Notes: generated from the sequence alone by a model not told the origin. Shown: positions 25,370 through 34,835, numbered from the stretch's first letter. The stretch: DNA of 64,000 bases from Antrihabitans stalagmiti (GCF_016482825.1 NZ_JAEMNV010000006.1:1-64000); one strand, 5' to 3'. Numbers and translations are program-made.

Positions 25370-26271
25370 CTCCGGCACCAACACCGACTCGACGGCTGCT
25401 GCTCGTGCACGCGCACCCCGACGACGAGACCATCACAACCGGTGGCACGATCGCCCACTACACGAGCCTCGGCGTCGAGGTGACAGTCCTGACGTGCACG
25501 CTCGGTGAAGAGGGCGAAGTGATCGGCGAGCAGTGGTCGGAGTTGGTTGCCGATCGCGCGAATCAGCTTGGTGGCTACCGGATTCTCGAATTGACTGCGG
25601 CTCTTCGCGAACTCGGGGCGAGGAGACCTCGGTTCCTTTCCGCGGCGGGCCGATGGCGGGATTCGGGTATGGCAGGCACCCCGTCGGCAGCCAACCCGCG
25701 TGCCTTCGTCAACGCGGACGAGGGGGAGGCCGTCGCCGCACTCGTCGGCGTCATTCGGGAACTGCGTCCTGACGTGGTCGTCGGCTACGACCCTGTCGGT
25801 GGTTACGGCCACCCGGATCATATTCAGGCACATCGGATCACGACGGCGGCTGTCGAGGCCGCAGGTACCGATCTTTTCCCGGAAGCCGGCGCTGCATGGG
25901 ATCCGGCGAAGTTCTACTGGACAGTCGTCGACGCCGGCGAACTCCTGTCGGCGATCGCTGCGATCGAGGTCGTTCCGCCGGAATGGTCGGCACCGCGCAT
26001 CGACGAACTGTGCACCGTCCCATCGGAATCGGTGACAACCGTGATCGACGTGCAGACGGCGCTCGACGCGAAGCGGTCGGCGCTGCGTGCGCATGCGACC
26101 CAGGTGACCGTCGCTGCCAGCGGCACCGAATACGCGTTGTCCAACAACCTGATCGCGCCGATCCTCACCAACGAGCACTACATTCTCGTCCGCGGGCAGA
26201 TCGGCCCGCTCGGGTCGGACGGCCGTGAACACGACCTGTTCGCAGGGCTACCGGAAGCAGGTTCACTATGA
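25366..26271 (+). CDS. mshB: Mycothiol biosynthesis deacetylase MshB
   Basis: 301-aa zinc-dependent N-acetyl-GlcN-inositol deacetylase, second committed step of mycothiol synthesis. Zinc ligands lie in LVHAHPDDETI (about residues 13-23; His and Asp) and GYGHPDHIQAH (about 145-155; His). The catalytic Asp is in AHPDDE. YRILELTAALRELG and RWRDSGM are shared with MshB/Mca proteins; the length fits MshB. The GTG start overlaps the lpqW stop (GTGA) and its own stop overlaps the next gene (ATGA), so typA-lpqW-mshB and the next gene may be one operon. The alternative start at 25348 would lie inside lpqW. Confidence 0.95.
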   Translation: MTPAPTPTRRLLLVHAHPDDETITTGGTIAHYTSLGVEVTVLTCTLGEEGEVIGEQWSELVADRANQLGGYRILELTAALRELGARRPRFLSAAGRWRDSGMAGTPSAANPRAFVNADEGEAVAALVGVIRELRPDVVVGYDPVGGYGHPDHIQAHRITTAAVEAAGTDLFPEAGAAWDPAKFYWTVVDAGELLSAIAAIEVVPPEWSAPRIDELCTVPSESVTTVIDVQTALDAKRSALRAHATQVTVAASGTEYALSNNLIAPILTNEHYILVRGQIGPLGSDGREHDLFAGLPEAGSL

Positions 26272-26648
26272 AGCCGGACCTGGTCGGGACCATCGCGCTC
26301 GGTGTACTCGTATTCGACGGGTTTCTGGCAGCGATACTTCAAATGCTCTACCTGCCGACCTATCTCGGAGCGACGCCGTTCCCGATCAGTGCGGTTGTCG
26401 CGGCGTTCGTCAACGTCGCACTTGTCATGCTCGCGCGAAACGTCAGCGACAGACTGGGTTTCGTCGCCGCGCCGCTGCTCGCGTGGGTGATCGGGTTTCT
26501 GCTCGGCATGATGGGCGGGCCGGGTAACGACGTCGTTCTGACCTGGGAGTGGCCGACACTGCTGCTGTTCGCGCTCGGCGTCCTTCCGGCTGCGGGGTTG
26601 CTGTACAGATATGCGCAGCAACCGTTTCCAGCTCCAATCACGTCCTAG
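26268..26648 (+). CDS. Small four-helix membrane protein (Rv1171-like)
   Basis: 126-aa membrane protein with four predicted helices (about residues 7-29, 40-57, 62-80 and 95-113). It has no recognised catalytic motif. Its ATG overlaps the mshB stop (ATGA), so it is almost surely co-translated. M. tuberculosis also has a small membrane protein gene, Rv1171, directly after mshB, and this is likely its counterpart. A role in mycothiol metabolism is suggested only by position. Its end overlaps the convergent uracil-DNA glycosylase gene by 11 bp. Confidence 0.8.
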   Translation: MKPDLVGTIALGVLVFDGFLAAILQMLYLPTYLGATPFPISAVVAAFVNVALVMLARNVSDRLGFVAAPLLAWVIGFLLGMMGGPGNDVVLTWEWPTLLLFALGVLPAAGLLYRYAQQPFPAPITS

Positions 26649-27345
26649 CAAGTCCGGCAGCCGCAGCTGCATCGGCCAACACCGCCTCCAACATCACTGG
26701 CGTCAGACGGCCGGTGAAGGTGTTCTGCTGGCTCACGTGATAGCTGCCGAACACATGCAGCGGACGAGTTCCCGGCAATTCGTAGTGCACGCCGTGGCCG
26801 AACTTCGGTCGCGGTTTCGGCACCGTCCAGCCAGCATCGGACAGCACGGGAAGCAAGGCCTGCCAACCGAATCCACCGAGCACGACGACCGCTCGAATCG
26901 TCGGTGCCAGCAAACTCAATTCCAGGTCGAGCCAGGTTCTGCAGCGATCGCGCTCGTCGGTCGTCGGTTTGTTGTCCGGGGGAGCGCAGTGCACGGGTGC
27001 GGTGATTCGGGTGCCGCGCAGGAGCAGACCGTCGTCGATGGCGACCGAGGTCGGTTGGTTGGCCAACCCCACCGCGTGCAATGCCGCATACAACACGTCA
27101 CCACTGCGGTCGCCGGTGAACATCCGTCCGGTCCGGTTCGCACCGTGCGCCGCGGGTGCAAGTCCGACGATGAGCAACGCCGCATCGTCGGGTCCGAAAC
27201 CGGGAACCGCTCGTCCCCAGTACGTCTGTTCGCGGAAGGCAGCGCGTTTTTCGCGGGCGATCTGTTCCCGCCATGTGACGAGGCGTGGACACGCACGACA
27301 CGTCGCGACTGCAGCATCGAGGTCGGCGATCGAGCGCGGCTTCAC
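26638..27345 (-). CDS. udgB: Uracil-DNA glycosylase family 5 (UdgB)
   Basis: 235-aa iron-sulphur uracil-DNA glycosylase. Cluster Cys residues appear in [11 protein letters not shown] (CxxC, about residues 15-18), [20 protein letters not shown] (about 119-134). Motif I is [20 protein letters not shown], where the family-5 Ala replaces the usual catalytic Asp/Asn, and motif III is [15 protein letters not shown]. UdgB removes uracil, hypoxanthine and damaged bases, useful in a GC-rich genome prone to cytosine deamination. The GTG at 27345 is the only start that keeps the first Cys pair near the N-terminus. Confidence 0.88.
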   Translation of the reverse strand: MKPRSIADLDAAVATCRACPRLVTWREQIAREKRAAFREQTYWGRAVPGFGPDDAALLIVGLAPAAHGANRTGRMFTGDRSGDVLYAALHAVGLANQPTSVAIDDGLLLRGTRITAPVHCAPPDNKPTTDERDRCRTWLDLELSLLAPTIRAVVVLGGFGWQALLPVLSDAGWTVPKPRPKFGHGVHYELPGTRPLHVFGSYHVSQQNTFTGRLTPVMLEAVLADAAAAAGLART

Positions 27346-27390
27346 CCCTACATCGTGCCTTCGCGTCGTCCGGGGCCGCGGATGCGGTCA

Positions 27391-27396
27391 TAATCT
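27391..27396 (+). promoter_or_regulatory. -10 hexamer of leaderless kinase gene
   Basis: TAATCT lies 5 nt before the ATG at 27402, in the 56-bp divergent gap with udgB. Confidence 0.45.
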
Positions 27397-27401
27397 GAGG
27401 C

Positions 27402-28244
27402 ATGTTGCTGCAGCCCGATCAACGCATATCGGACTGCGTCGTGCGCGTCGTGCTCGGTCGCGGTGGCACAAGCACGGTCTATCTTGCGGAGAACACACGT
27501 ACGGGTGAGCTGGAAGCGCTGAAGATTCTCAACCCCGACGTCGTTGTGCACGAGGCGGTCCGGGCACGGTTTCGGTGCGAATTCGACATCGCGAAGATGC
27601 TCGAGCATCCGAACATCGTCGACGTCCACGATTTCGGCGACTACGACGGTCAGCAGTGGATGACGATGCAGTACATCTTCGGCGTAAGCGGCACAGCCTT
27701 GATTCCGCGACCGCGGGCCCGTCCGGACCTGGCGCTCGTGCTCGGGGTGCTTGCGCAGATGGCTGCGGGACTGGACTACGCGCACGCGCGGGGTGTGCTG
27801 CATCGGGACGTGAAGCCGTCGAATTTTCTTATCGCACATGCGGCTCCGCGTAACGCGGTGCTGACCGATTTCGGGATCGCCCGCATGATCGACAACACCC
27901 GACCGCGCGGGCTGAGCGGCCACATCGTCGGATCGCTGCCCTACGCAGCACCGGAAGTCCTGCAGGCTCAACCGCTTTCGGTTGCGACCGACGTCTATGC
28001 GCTCGCGTCGTCGACCGTCGAGCTGTTGACCGGTAAGCCGCCGTTTCCGCTGCCGAACATGTTCGCGATCACCAGTGCGCAGATCTCCTCGCCGCCACCG
28101 GTGCTGTCACGCCGTCGCCGGTGGATACCTGCGACGGTCGATCCGATCATCAGCCGCGCGTTGGCGAAGCAGCCAGGGCAGCGCTACACCTCGTGCAGCG
28201 AGTTCGTCGAACTCGTCACTCACGCCCTTCGCGGGTTCTACTGA
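27402..28244 (+). CDS. Soluble Hanks-type serine/threonine protein kinase
   Basis: 280-aa kinase consisting of the catalytic domain alone. Visible motifs: P-loop LGRGGTSTVYLAE (about residues 18-30), catalytic Lys in LEALKIL (about 44), HRDVKPSNFL catalytic loop (about 136), DFGIARM (about 155), APEVL (about 183) and the DVYALAS helix. No transmembrane helix or PASTA/sensor domain follows, unlike PknA/B, so it is cytosolic. Substrates are unknown. The 3' end abuts the convergent GntR gene (3-bp gap). Confidence 0.9.
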   Translation: MLLQPDQRISDCVVRVVLGRGGTSTVYLAENTRTGELEALKILNPDVVVHEAVRARFRCEFDIAKMLEHPNIVDVHDFGDYDGQQWMTMQYIFGVSGTALIPRPRARPDLALVLGVLAQMAAGLDYAHARGVLHRDVKPSNFLIAHAAPRNAVLTDFGIARMIDNTRPRGLSGHIVGSLPYAAPEVLQAQPLSVATDVYALASSTVELLTGKPPFPLPNMFAITSAQISSPPPVLSRRRRWIPATVDPIISRALAKQPGQRYTSCSEFVELVTHALRGFY

Positions 28245-28247
28245 CGC

Positions 28248-28976
28248 CTACTCCGTGCTTGCGGGAAACAGCGATACAACCGTGCTTTCGACGATGCGTA
28301 GGTGGTCCGACATCGCGTTGGCCGCGCCTTCGTAGGAGCCGTCGGCAATGGCGTCGAGTATGACGCGATGCTCGACACCCGATGCCTGCTGCCGTTTGGA
28401 CAGCTTGTTGATCATCTTCGACTGTTGGGACAGCGCGTCGCGAAGTTCGCCGACAACGGCCGCGAACACACCGTTGCCGCTTGCCGCCGCGATCGCGAGG
28501 TGGAACTCGCCGTCGAGTCGAACCCATTCGGCGGGATCGGTTTCCGCATCCATCTTGTCGACCAGCTCGCGTAGTTGGGCGAGTTGTACATCGGTTCGGC
28601 GTAGTGCGGCGAAGCCGGCGGCGGGCACCTCGATGTGGGGTCGGGCTTCGCGGAGCGCCCCTGCCGAGTACTCGCCGAACACCGGCTCGGATCGAGGGCG
28701 ATCGGAGATGACGAAAGTGCCTTTGCCGGTGTGTGTTTCGGTAAATCCCAGTGCGGTGCTCGAGCGTAGGGCCTCGCGAACGACGGATCGACTGACGCTG
28801 TAGCGGGCAGAAAGCGTTGCTTCGGCAGGCAGTTTGGTTCCGACGGGCAGGTCACCGTTCTCGATTGCGGCTCGGAGATCGGCAAGTACAGCCTCTGCTG
28901 CACCGACGCGTGACGAGGTCGGCTGTCGGTCGGCCCAGCTGTCGGACAGGTTCATGTGTGAACTTTTGCTCATCAT
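28248..28976 (-). CDS. GntR-family (FadR/FCD) transcriptional regulator
   Basis: 242-aa regulator. The winged helix covers about residues 25-90 (VLADLRAAIENGDLPVGTKL, SRSVVREALRSSTALGFTET, GKGTFV). The FCD ligand domain runs about 110-235 with metal-type residues DGEFHLAIAAASGN and VEHRVILDAIADG. Starts at 28976, 28973 or 28955 are possible; GGGAG is 2-5 nt before the first two. The 28955 start gives a protein beginning MNLSDS, identical to the start of the divergent orphan FCD gene because the flanks form an inverted repeat. Candidate operators CTGTC-N-GACAG lie in both arms. Ligand and targets are unknown. Confidence 0.83.
   Translation of the reverse strand: MMSKSSHMNLSDSWADRQPTSSRVGAAEAVLADLRAAIENGDLPVGTKLPAEATLSARYSVSRSVVREALRSSTALGFTETHTGKGTFVISDRPRSEPVFGEYSAGALREARPHIEVPAAGFAALRRTDVQLAQLRELVDKMDAETDPAEWVRLDGEFHLAIAAASGNGVFAAVVGELRDALSQQSKMINKLSKRQQASGVEHRVILDAIADGSYEGAANAMSDHLRIVESTVVSLFPASTE
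28939..28949. promoter_or_regulatory. Candidate operator, left copy
   Basis: CTGTCCGACAG in this arm reading (5-bp perfect inverted repeat with a 1-bp centre). It is part of an 18-bp arm (28938-28955) that is the near-exact reverse complement of 29067-29084. Confidence 0.5.
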
Positions 28977-29066
28977 TACTCCCAGGTCAACCCGACTTCC
29001 AGAATATGTCGCTCAGGTTCTACTCAGGTATTGACTCCCGTCCATGTGTCGTACACCATATGAGAC

Positions 29067-29543
29067 GTGAACCTGTCTGACAGCCTGACAGTCGGTCATC
29101 TGACGATGTCGTTCGCCGACACCATGTCCAGAGGCGAACTTGTGGACGCCTGGGCGTCGATCGCGACCGAAGCCGCAGAAGTCGCGGCGCTGCGCGCAGC
29201 CCCCGAGCAGATCCGCTCACTCGGTGAACTCGGCCGGTTGCTCGGCGCCGAAAGAGACCCAGAAGTCTGGGAAAGTCTGCTTGCCGCAACGTATGCCGGA
29301 TTGATCGAATCCAGCGGCAACGACGTCCTCGACGTGGTTGCCTATGAACTGTGGAACGCGTTGACTCGTCACGTGGACATCGCCGCCGCACTCTGGCCGA
29401 TCCGCGAAGGGATGCACCAGGGACTCGAAGCGGTGATAGACCGTATCGCTGCAAGCGATCCGGACTCGGCTGTCGCAGGCATGCACGCGCTTGTCAGTGC
29501 GACACGTGGCGCGGTTGCGAACTCGGCGGTGGATGTCGCATGA
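29067..29543 (+). CDS. Orphan FCD domain protein without DNA-binding domain
   Basis: 158-aa all-helical protein resembling the ligand-binding FCD domain of GntR regulators: EVAALRAAPEQIRSLGELGRLLG (about residues 38-60), the WESLLAATYAGLIESSGNDVLDVVAYEL helix pair where SSGN matches the family's SGN motif, and MHQGLEAVIDRIAASDPDSAV. No winged-helix domain precedes it, and only 90 bp separate it from the divergent GntR gene, so none could be encoded there. GTG at 29067 lies inside the inverted repeat shared with that gene. It might modulate the neighbouring regulator by heteromer formation; that is inference. Confidence 0.7.
   Translation: MNLSDSLTVGHLTMSFADTMSRGELVDAWASIATEAAEVAALRAAPEQIRSLGELGRLLGAERDPEVWESLLAATYAGLIESSGNDVLDVVAYELWNALTRHVDIAAALWPIREGMHQGLEAVIDRIAASDPDSAVAGMHALVSATRGAVANSAVDVA
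29073..29083. promoter_or_regulatory. Candidate operator, right copy
   Basis: CTGTCTGACAG, the mirror copy of 28939-28949, again a 5-bp perfect inverted repeat with a 1-bp centre. A third half-site CTGACAG follows at 29085-29091. Confidence 0.5.
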
Positions 29544-29572
29544 ATCCGACTGGGCCGCAAAGCCGAACGGCA

Positions 29573-30157
29573 TCACTCGTGCCGCGCGACCACCCTGTCG
29601 TCGACCCTGATCGCAAGAACGATGGCTTCGCCACTGACCGCCGACCAGTGGTAGGGCACACCTGCCGCACACACGACGCTGGCACCCGCGTCGAGGCGAT
29701 GGACCTGCGGACCGCTCGGCGGTGTGACGGTGATGTCGACATCGCCGCGGGCAACGTAGAGAACGCAATCGTGCCGGTGCCGCACGGGCACAGTTTCCCC
29801 GCCCTCGCGGCGTCGGGACTCGACGACGTTCACCTCGCCACCGCGGGGGTTGAGCGATCGATCGCCATCGTCGAACAACGGCGGTGCGGAAGTGATTTCG
29901 ACGATTCGGCCGGCGTCCGCGGCGCCGATGATGTCGATGGTGGCGCACTCCAGTGCGGCCGCGATGAGCGCGAGCGACGCCAACGACGGGTTCGCGCGGT
30001 TGTTTTCGACTTGACTCAGGAACGGCGCGGACAAGCCACTGCGTTCGCTGAGTTGAGTCAACGTCAGGGAGCGCTCTCGGCGCATAGTGCGTATCGCTCG
30101 GCCGAGTTGCTGGCCGCCGACCGTCCGTACCGAACGGTCTCGAGTCAGGTCACTCAT
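29573..30157 (-). CDS. XRE-family regulator with cupin sensor domain
   Basis: 194-aa regulator. The Cro/CI helix-turn-helix covers about residues 18-75 (LGRAIRTMRRERSLTLTQLS, ERSGLSAPFLSQVENNRANP). A cupin_2 barrel fills the C-terminal half with metal-type residues VRHRHDCVLYVARGDVDI and AGVPYHW. Similar XRE-cupin proteins sense amino acids or polyamines and control their uptake. It is divergent from the amino acid permease with a 155-bp gap that holds a 12-bp palindrome and four iteron-like repeats, the likely operator region. Confidence 0.88.
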   Translation of the reverse strand: MSDLTRDRSVRTVGGQQLGRAIRTMRRERSLTLTQLSERSGLSAPFLSQVENNRANPSLASLALIAAALECATIDIIGAADAGRIVEITSAPPLFDDGDRSLNPRGGEVNVVESRRREGGETVPVRHRHDCVLYVARGDVDITVTPPSGPQVHRLDAGASVVCAAGVPYHWSAVSGEAIVLAIRVDDRVVARHE

Positions 30158-30221
30158 TCTTTACACACATTCTCTTCCCGAACTCTCCATGACGAACTAC
30201 GTTGTCAAAACTATAGAGCCA

Positions 30222-30283
30222 TCAAACGTTTGACCAACCCAGTTTCGACCACCACCGTTTCGACCACCGCTGTTTCTACCAGG
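30222..30283. promoter_or_regulatory. Palindrome plus four 12-bp iteron-like repeats before permease
   Basis: TCAAACGTTTGA (30222-30233) is a perfect palindrome. Overlapping and following it are GTTTGACCAACC (30228-30239), GTTTCGACCACC (30242-30253), GTTTCGACCACC (30257-30268) and GTTTCTACCAGG (30272-30283), spaced 14, 15 and 15 bp. They lie between the divergent XRE-cupin regulator and the permease, so they are probably regulator binding sites. Confidence 0.6.
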
Positions 30284-30312
30284 GCGATCCCGACCATCTT
30301 GCGAGGACAACA

Positions 30313-31791
30313 ATGACCGCAACGCCGACAACCGGGTACGACAATTCATCCCTTGCCCACGAGGACGAGGGATATCACAAGGGTCTCAAGCCACGTCAGC
30401 TCCAGATGATCGCGATCGGCGGAGCGATCGGCACCGGCCTCTTTATGGGAGCAGGCAGCCGTTTGCACGAGGCGGGCCCCGGTCTCTTCCTCGTCTATGC
30501 CGTCTGTGGCGTGTTCGTGTTCCTGATCCTGCGATGTCTCGGTGAGCTCGTTCTGCACCGACCGTCGTCGGGATCGTTCGTCTCCTACGCCCGCGAATTC
30601 TTCGGTGAGAAGTCCGCGTTCGTCGCAGGCTGGTTGTACTTCTTCAACTGGGCGATGACAGCCATCGTCGACGTCACCGCAATCGCGCTCTACATCCACT
30701 ACTGGGGGATGTTCGACGTCATTCCGCAGTGGCTGATCGCCTTGATCGCACTGATTCTGGTGCTCGGGATGAACATGATCTCGGTCAAGGTGTTCGGCGA
30801 GATGGAGTTCTGGGCCGCACTGATCAAGGTCGTCGCACTTATGACGTTCCTCGTCGTCGGACTTGTGTTCCTCGGCGGGCGCTACAAGATCGAGGGCCAG
30901 GACACCGGCTTCACGATCCTGCGAGACAACGGCGGTTTGTTCCCAGAAGGAATCTGGTCACTGATCGTCGTGACGACGGGCGTCATCTTCGCTTACGCCG
31001 CAGTCGAACTGGTCGGCACAGCAGCTGGTGAAACCGAGAATCCGGCGAAGATCATGCCGCGTGCCATCAACTCGGTGATCGCCCGTATCGCGGTCTTCTA
31101 CGTCGGCTCGCTCGTGCTGCTCGCACTGCTGCTGCCGTACACCGTGTACCAGGCAGGTACCAGTCCGTTCGTGTCGTTCTTCTCACGCATCGGCGTTCCC
31201 GCTGCAGGCGGCATCATGAACCTGGTCGTGTTCACCGCTGCATTGTCCAGCCTCAACGCCGGCCTCTACTCCACCGGGCGCATCCTGCGTTCGATGGCAA
31301 TGAACGGCAGCGCACCGGCATTCACCGGAAAGATGAACAAAAACGGTGTGCCATTCGGCGGTATCGCGCTGACCGGCGTGATCACGCTGTTCGGCATCGT
31401 GCTCAACCTGATCGTTCCTGCAGAAGCGTTCAACATCGCACTCGACCTGGCTGCGCTCGGCATCATCTCGTCGTGGGCCATGATCGTCGCGTGCCAGATC
31501 CAGATGTACCGGTGGGCACAGAAGGGCATCTTGACGCGACCAGCGTTCCGGACGCCGCTCGCGCCGTATTCGAGTTACGCGACGCTCATCTTCCTCGGCG
31601 CGGTCACCGTTCTTATGTGTTACGAGAACGTGTGGAACTTCTACGCAATTCTGATCATCATCCCGTCGTTGATCGGCGGCTGGTATCTCGTGCGCGACAA
31701 GGTGATGAGGGTCGCGCAGGAGCGGGTCGGCTACACCGGTGAATACCCGGTCGTGGCGAACCTGCCGGTGGAGGGTGACGAGAAGAACTAG
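30313..31791 (+). CDS. ansP: Amino acid permease, L-asparagine permease type
   Basis: 492-aa APC-superfamily amino acid/proton symporter with 12 helices. [20 protein letters not shown] and GTGLFMGAG match the amino acid transporter consensus in helix 1. [20 protein letters not shown] and [20 protein letters not shown] closely resemble AnsP asparagine permeases of actinobacteria. ATG at 30313 has GAGGA 6 nt upstream. The divergent XRE-cupin protein is the probable regulator. The stop overlaps that of the convergent mannosidase by 4 bp, and a terminator hairpin lies within the mannosidase gene. Exact substrate (Asn, GABA or other) is uncertain. Confidence 0.82.
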   Translation: MTATPTTGYDNSSLAHEDEGYHKGLKPRQLQMIAIGGAIGTGLFMGAGSRLHEAGPGLFLVYAVCGVFVFLILRCLGELVLHRPSSGSFVSYAREFFGEKSAFVAGWLYFFNWAMTAIVDVTAIALYIHYWGMFDVIPQWLIALIALILVLGMNMISVKVFGEMEFWAALIKVVALMTFLVVGLVFLGGRYKIEGQDTGFTILRDNGGLFPEGIWSLIVVTTGVIFAYAAVELVGTAAGETENPAKIMPRAINSVIARIAVFYVGSLVLLALLLPYTVYQAGTSPFVSFFSRIGVPAAGGIMNLVVFTAALSSLNAGLYSTGRILRSMAMNGSAPAFTGKMNKNGVPFGGIALTGVITLFGIVLNLIVPAEAFNIALDLAALGIISSWAMIVACQIQMYRWAQKGILTRPAFRTPLAPYSSYATLIFLGAVTVLMCYENVWNFYAILIIIPSLIGGWYLVRDKVMRVAQERVGYTGEYPVVANLPVEGDEKN

Positions 31792-34700
31792 GTACCGAAG
31801 CGCAACGTCACCAGTTGGAAAGGCCGAAGGCGCAACGTGATTGCGCCTTCGGCACCTTCCGTTGCAGGGCCATCGGTGGTCCGCTCCAACAGGTCGGTGC
31901 ACTCGAAAGCGGAGTAGTCGAACCCCGCGGTCAGCGTCGTATCTGCTCTGCCACCGCGAGATTCGTACAGTCTGACGATCACGTCACCGCTGCGATCCTC
32001 CGCCAGCTTCACCGCCTCGACGACGACGGCCGGATTCGACACGCGTACAAGCGGTTCCACCGAGGACTCGGTGCCGCGAACAGTTCGCGGCCGCAGATTC
32101 ATTCGATAGCCCTCCGCGACCGCGTCGGCGATGGTAGCGCCGGGACTTATCGACACCCGCAAGACATGGTGCCCGAGATCGGCCGTCGGATCGGGATAGT
32201 GCGGCGCACGCAACAGCGACAGGCGGATCGTCGTCGTCGTTCCGCCGTCGTCGCGGGTGCGTCGCCCGATGTCGTGGCCGTAGGTCGAATCATTGGCCAC
32301 CGCAACGCCGTAACCCGGTTCGCCGACATGCACCCAGCGGTGCGCGCAGATCTCGAACTTCGCGACATCCCATGAGGTGTTCGAATGTGTCGGCCGAAAG
32401 ACGTGCCCGAACTGCGTTTCCGACGCGCTGCGATCGGCGTGGACGTCGACAGGAAATGCCAGCTTGAGCAACTTCTGGCTTTCCTGCCAGTCGATGTCGT
32501 TGACGATCTCGAGAGCAGCCGAACCCGCCCCGAGCCGGAGTCGTTGCGTGATTCTCGACTTCCCGAACACCCGCTCGACGACCACCTCGTCGCCGTCGAC
32601 CGACAGGTTTTCGACCGTTGTCAGATCGGTGACGTTGCGACGATAGAACTCGTCGATGTCCCAGGCGTCCCACTGATTCGGGATGTCACGATGTAGCTGC
32701 AGCAGATTGCCGACCGTGCCTGGCGCTATCGCTTCGCGTCCGGTCGCGTAGTCCGTCAGAGACGTGATCAGACCTTTCGCCGAGATCACCGCGCGAAGCA
32801 CGCCGTTGTCGAGAACGTACCCACGGCGATACTTCTGCGGGACGACCGCGTCGGCCGGCTCGGCGATGCCTGCGCCGAGGCTTGCGACGCCGTCGCGTTC
32901 GTATGGTCCCGCGTTGAAGGTCAATGCCTTTCGGCCGCGGCCGGTGCCCTTGCCGCCACCGATACCGCTAAGTGTTGCGAGCGCGGCGGCGATCACCTTC
33001 TCCAGCCGCCCTGCGATGGCCGCGTAGTTGCGTTCTGCGTCGTGGTGTACCCACGCGATCGAACTGCCGGGCAGAATGTCGTGGAATTGCTGCAGCAGCA
33101 CCAGGTGCCAGATCTCCTCGAGTTCGGCATATGGATACTCGACACCGGCCCTGACGCTCGCCGTAGCTGCCCAGAGTTCGGCCTCGCGCAGCAAGTGTTC
33201 GCTACGCCGGTTGCCCTGCTTCGTATTCGCCTGTGTCGTATAGGTTCCGCGGTGGATCTCGAGATACAGCTCGCCGGACCACACAGGGGGAGTCGGGTAT
33301 TCCGCCTCGGCTCGGCGGAAGAAGTCGATCGGGGTGCCGAGTTCCATTGTCGGAGAACCTTCGAGCGATCGGACACGCTCGGTGACGGCCAGCATCTCCC
33401 GGGTCGCGCCACCACCGCCGTCGCCGTACCCGAACGGGATCAGCGAGACGGTGCCGACGCCCTGCTCGCGATAGTTGCTCTGCGCGTGCGCGAGGTCGTT
33501 GGCGTGCAACTCCGAGTTGTACTTGTCGACCGGCGGAAAATGAGTGAAGACTCGGGTGCCGTCGATACCTTCCCAGGCAAAGGTGTGGTGCGGCATCCTG
33601 TTGGTCTGATTCCAGGAGATCTTCTGCGTCAGAAAGTAGTCGGCACCAGCCGATTTGACGATCTGCGGCAGAGCAGCGGAGTAGCCGAACGAGTCGGGCA
33701 GCCACGCCTCTAGCGTGTCGAGGCCGAACTCGTCGAGAAAGAAGCGTTTGCCTGCGACGAACTGTCGCGCCATCGCTTCACCGCCCGGCATGTTCGTGTC
33801 GGCCTCGACCCACATGCTGCCGACCGGAATGAACTGGCCTGCACGAACTTTGGCCTTGATGCGAGTGAAAAGCTCGGGGTAGTGCTCCTTGATCCAGGCG
33901 AACTGCTGAGCCGATGAGCAGGCGAAGGTGAAGTCCGGGTAGCGGTCCATCAGGTCGACCATGTTCGAAAACGTGCGCGCACATTTGCGGATCGTCTCTC
34001 GAATCGGCCACAGCCACGCGGAGTCGATGTGTGCGTGGCCGACGGCGATCAGGTTGTGCGCGCTCGCATATGCGGGCTTGGCGAACGCCTCGGCCAATGC
34101 TGCCCGACCCGCTGCCGCTGTACCCGCGACATCCTCGGGGTCGACGATGTCGAGCATGCGCTCGAACGCCCGCAGGATCTCGTGCCTGCGCGGCAGATCG
34201 ACGGGCAGTGCGTGCATCAGCCCGCCGAGGACGGCGATGTCCTGCTGCAATTCCCAAACCACGGTGTTGCGCAGTGCGAACTGCACTCGCGCTAGCTTGT
34301 AGATCGGACCGTCGCCCGCGGTTGCCTTGTCGCCCAACGCTGTCGGCCGGAATCCGGAGATCCCGATGTCGGGATTCGCTGCAGCTTCGATGTAGACGTC
34401 GAGTGGTTGACGGTGATCGACAGGCACGTACGCGTTGTACGGCGAAATCGCCTTGACGGTACTGCCGTCGGGTCGAAACACCAGACCCTCGGCGTTGAAT
34501 CCCGGCCCGCCCGTGAAGCCGGGGTCGACGAGCAACTCGGTGGCGAGGCCGCGGGGGAGCCTGCCCCGTGCGTCGAGCCATTCCTCGGGGATGGACCCGG
34601 TTGCGTGGATCCACATCGTTCCCCACGGTTTGCCCCATGCGGTCCCGATGTCGATCGGCGAATACTTCTGCCGCACCGCGTCGGCGAACGGCACGGGCTC

Positions 34701-34820
34701 GTCGGGGACGGTCCACGCGGTGATCGTCACCGGAGCGAAGGCCTGATAGACGGCCGGCGTCACGCGTTCGTCGTTGAATCGAGCGAGGCGTCCTTCGACA
34801 AGCTGGCGGTTGTCGTGCAT
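31788..34820 (-). CDS. Alpha-mannosidase, glycoside hydrolase family 38
   Basis: 1010-aa GH38 retaining alpha-mannosidase, cytosolic (no signal peptide). The catalytic domain spans about residues 255-530: zinc ligands and substrate contacts in [16 protein letters not shown], and the nucleophile Asp in [18 protein letters not shown]. The middle three-helix bundle has [18 protein letters not shown], and C-terminal beta domains follow. The N-terminal [14 protein letters not shown] domain is shared with bacterial and mycobacterial homologues. It may trim or recycle mannosyl glycans. A TAGGGT element 6 nt before the ATG suggests a leaderless message. Its last 22 codons contain a hairpin that can terminate the opposing permease transcript. 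Confidence 0.93.
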   Translation of the reverse strand: MHDNRQLVEGRLARFNDERVTPAVYQAFAPVTITAWTVPDEPVPFADAVRQKYSPIDIGTAWGKPWGTMWIHATGSIPEEWLDARGRLPRGLATELLVDPGFTGGPGFNAEGLVFRPDGSTVKAISPYNAYVPVDHRQPLDVYIEAAANPDIGISGFRPTALGDKATAGDGPIYKLARVQFALRNTVVWELQQDIAVLGGLMHALPVDLPRRHEILRAFERMLDIVDPEDVAGTAAAGRAALAEAFAKPAYASAHNLIAVGHAHIDSAWLWPIRETIRKCARTFSNMVDLMDRYPDFTFACSSAQQFAWIKEHYPELFTRIKAKVRAGQFIPVGSMWVEADTNMPGGEAMARQFVAGKRFFLDEFGLDTLEAWLPDSFGYSAALPQIVKSAGADYFLTQKISWNQTNRMPHHTFAWEGIDGTRVFTHFPPVDKYNSELHANDLAHAQSNYREQGVGTVSLIPFGYGDGGGGATREMLAVTERVRSLEGSPTMELGTPIDFFRRAEAEYPTPPVWSGELYLEIHRGTYTTQANTKQGNRRSEHLLREAELWAATASVRAGVEYPYAELEEIWHLVLLQQFHDILPGSSIAWVHHDAERNYAAIAGRLEKVIAAALATLSGIGGGKGTGRGRKALTFNAGPYERDGVASLGAGIAEPADAVVPQKYRRGYVLDNGVLRAVISAKGLITSLTDYATGREAIAPGTVGNLLQLHRDIPNQWDAWDIDEFYRRNVTDLTTVENLSVDGDEVVVERVFGKSRITQRLRLGAGSAALEIVNDIDWQESQKLLKLAFPVDVHADRSASETQFGHVFRPTHSNTSWDVAKFEICAHRWVHVGEPGYGVAVANDSTYGHDIGRRTRDDGGTTTTIRLSLLRAPHYPDPTADLGHHVLRVSISPGATIADAVAEGYRMNLRPRTVRGTESSVEPLVRVSNPAVVVEAVKLAEDRSGDVIVRLYESRGGRADTTLTAGFDYSAFECTDLLERTTDGPATEGAEGAITLRLRPFQLVTLRFGT
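31823..31853 (+). terminator. Terminator hairpin for ansP inside the mannosidase CDS
   Basis: GCCGAAGGCGCAA, loop CGTGA, TTGCGCCTTCGGC: a perfect 13-bp stem 31 nt after the permease stop. It lies wholly within the 3' coding end of the convergent alpha-mannosidase gene. No long T-run follows on the plus strand. Confidence 0.6.
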
Positions 34821-34826
34821 GGCCCG

Positions 34827-34832
34827 ACCCTA
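34827..34832 (-). promoter_or_regulatory. -10 hexamer of leaderless mannosidase gene
   Basis: TAGGGT (minus strand) lies 6 nt before the ATG at 34820; no ribosome site is present. Confidence 0.4.
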
Positions 34833-34835
34833 GCT

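Noticed and set aside
28977-29066. Hidden winged-helix domain upstream of the orphan FCD gene
   Set aside because: Only 90 bp separate the divergent starts and no frame there encodes helix-turn-helix sequence.
29351-30316. 321-codon plus-strand frame across the XRE-cupin gene with VSTT repeats
   Set aside because: It is antisense to the well-supported XRE-cupin gene; the VSTT repeats are simply the DNA iterons read in frame.
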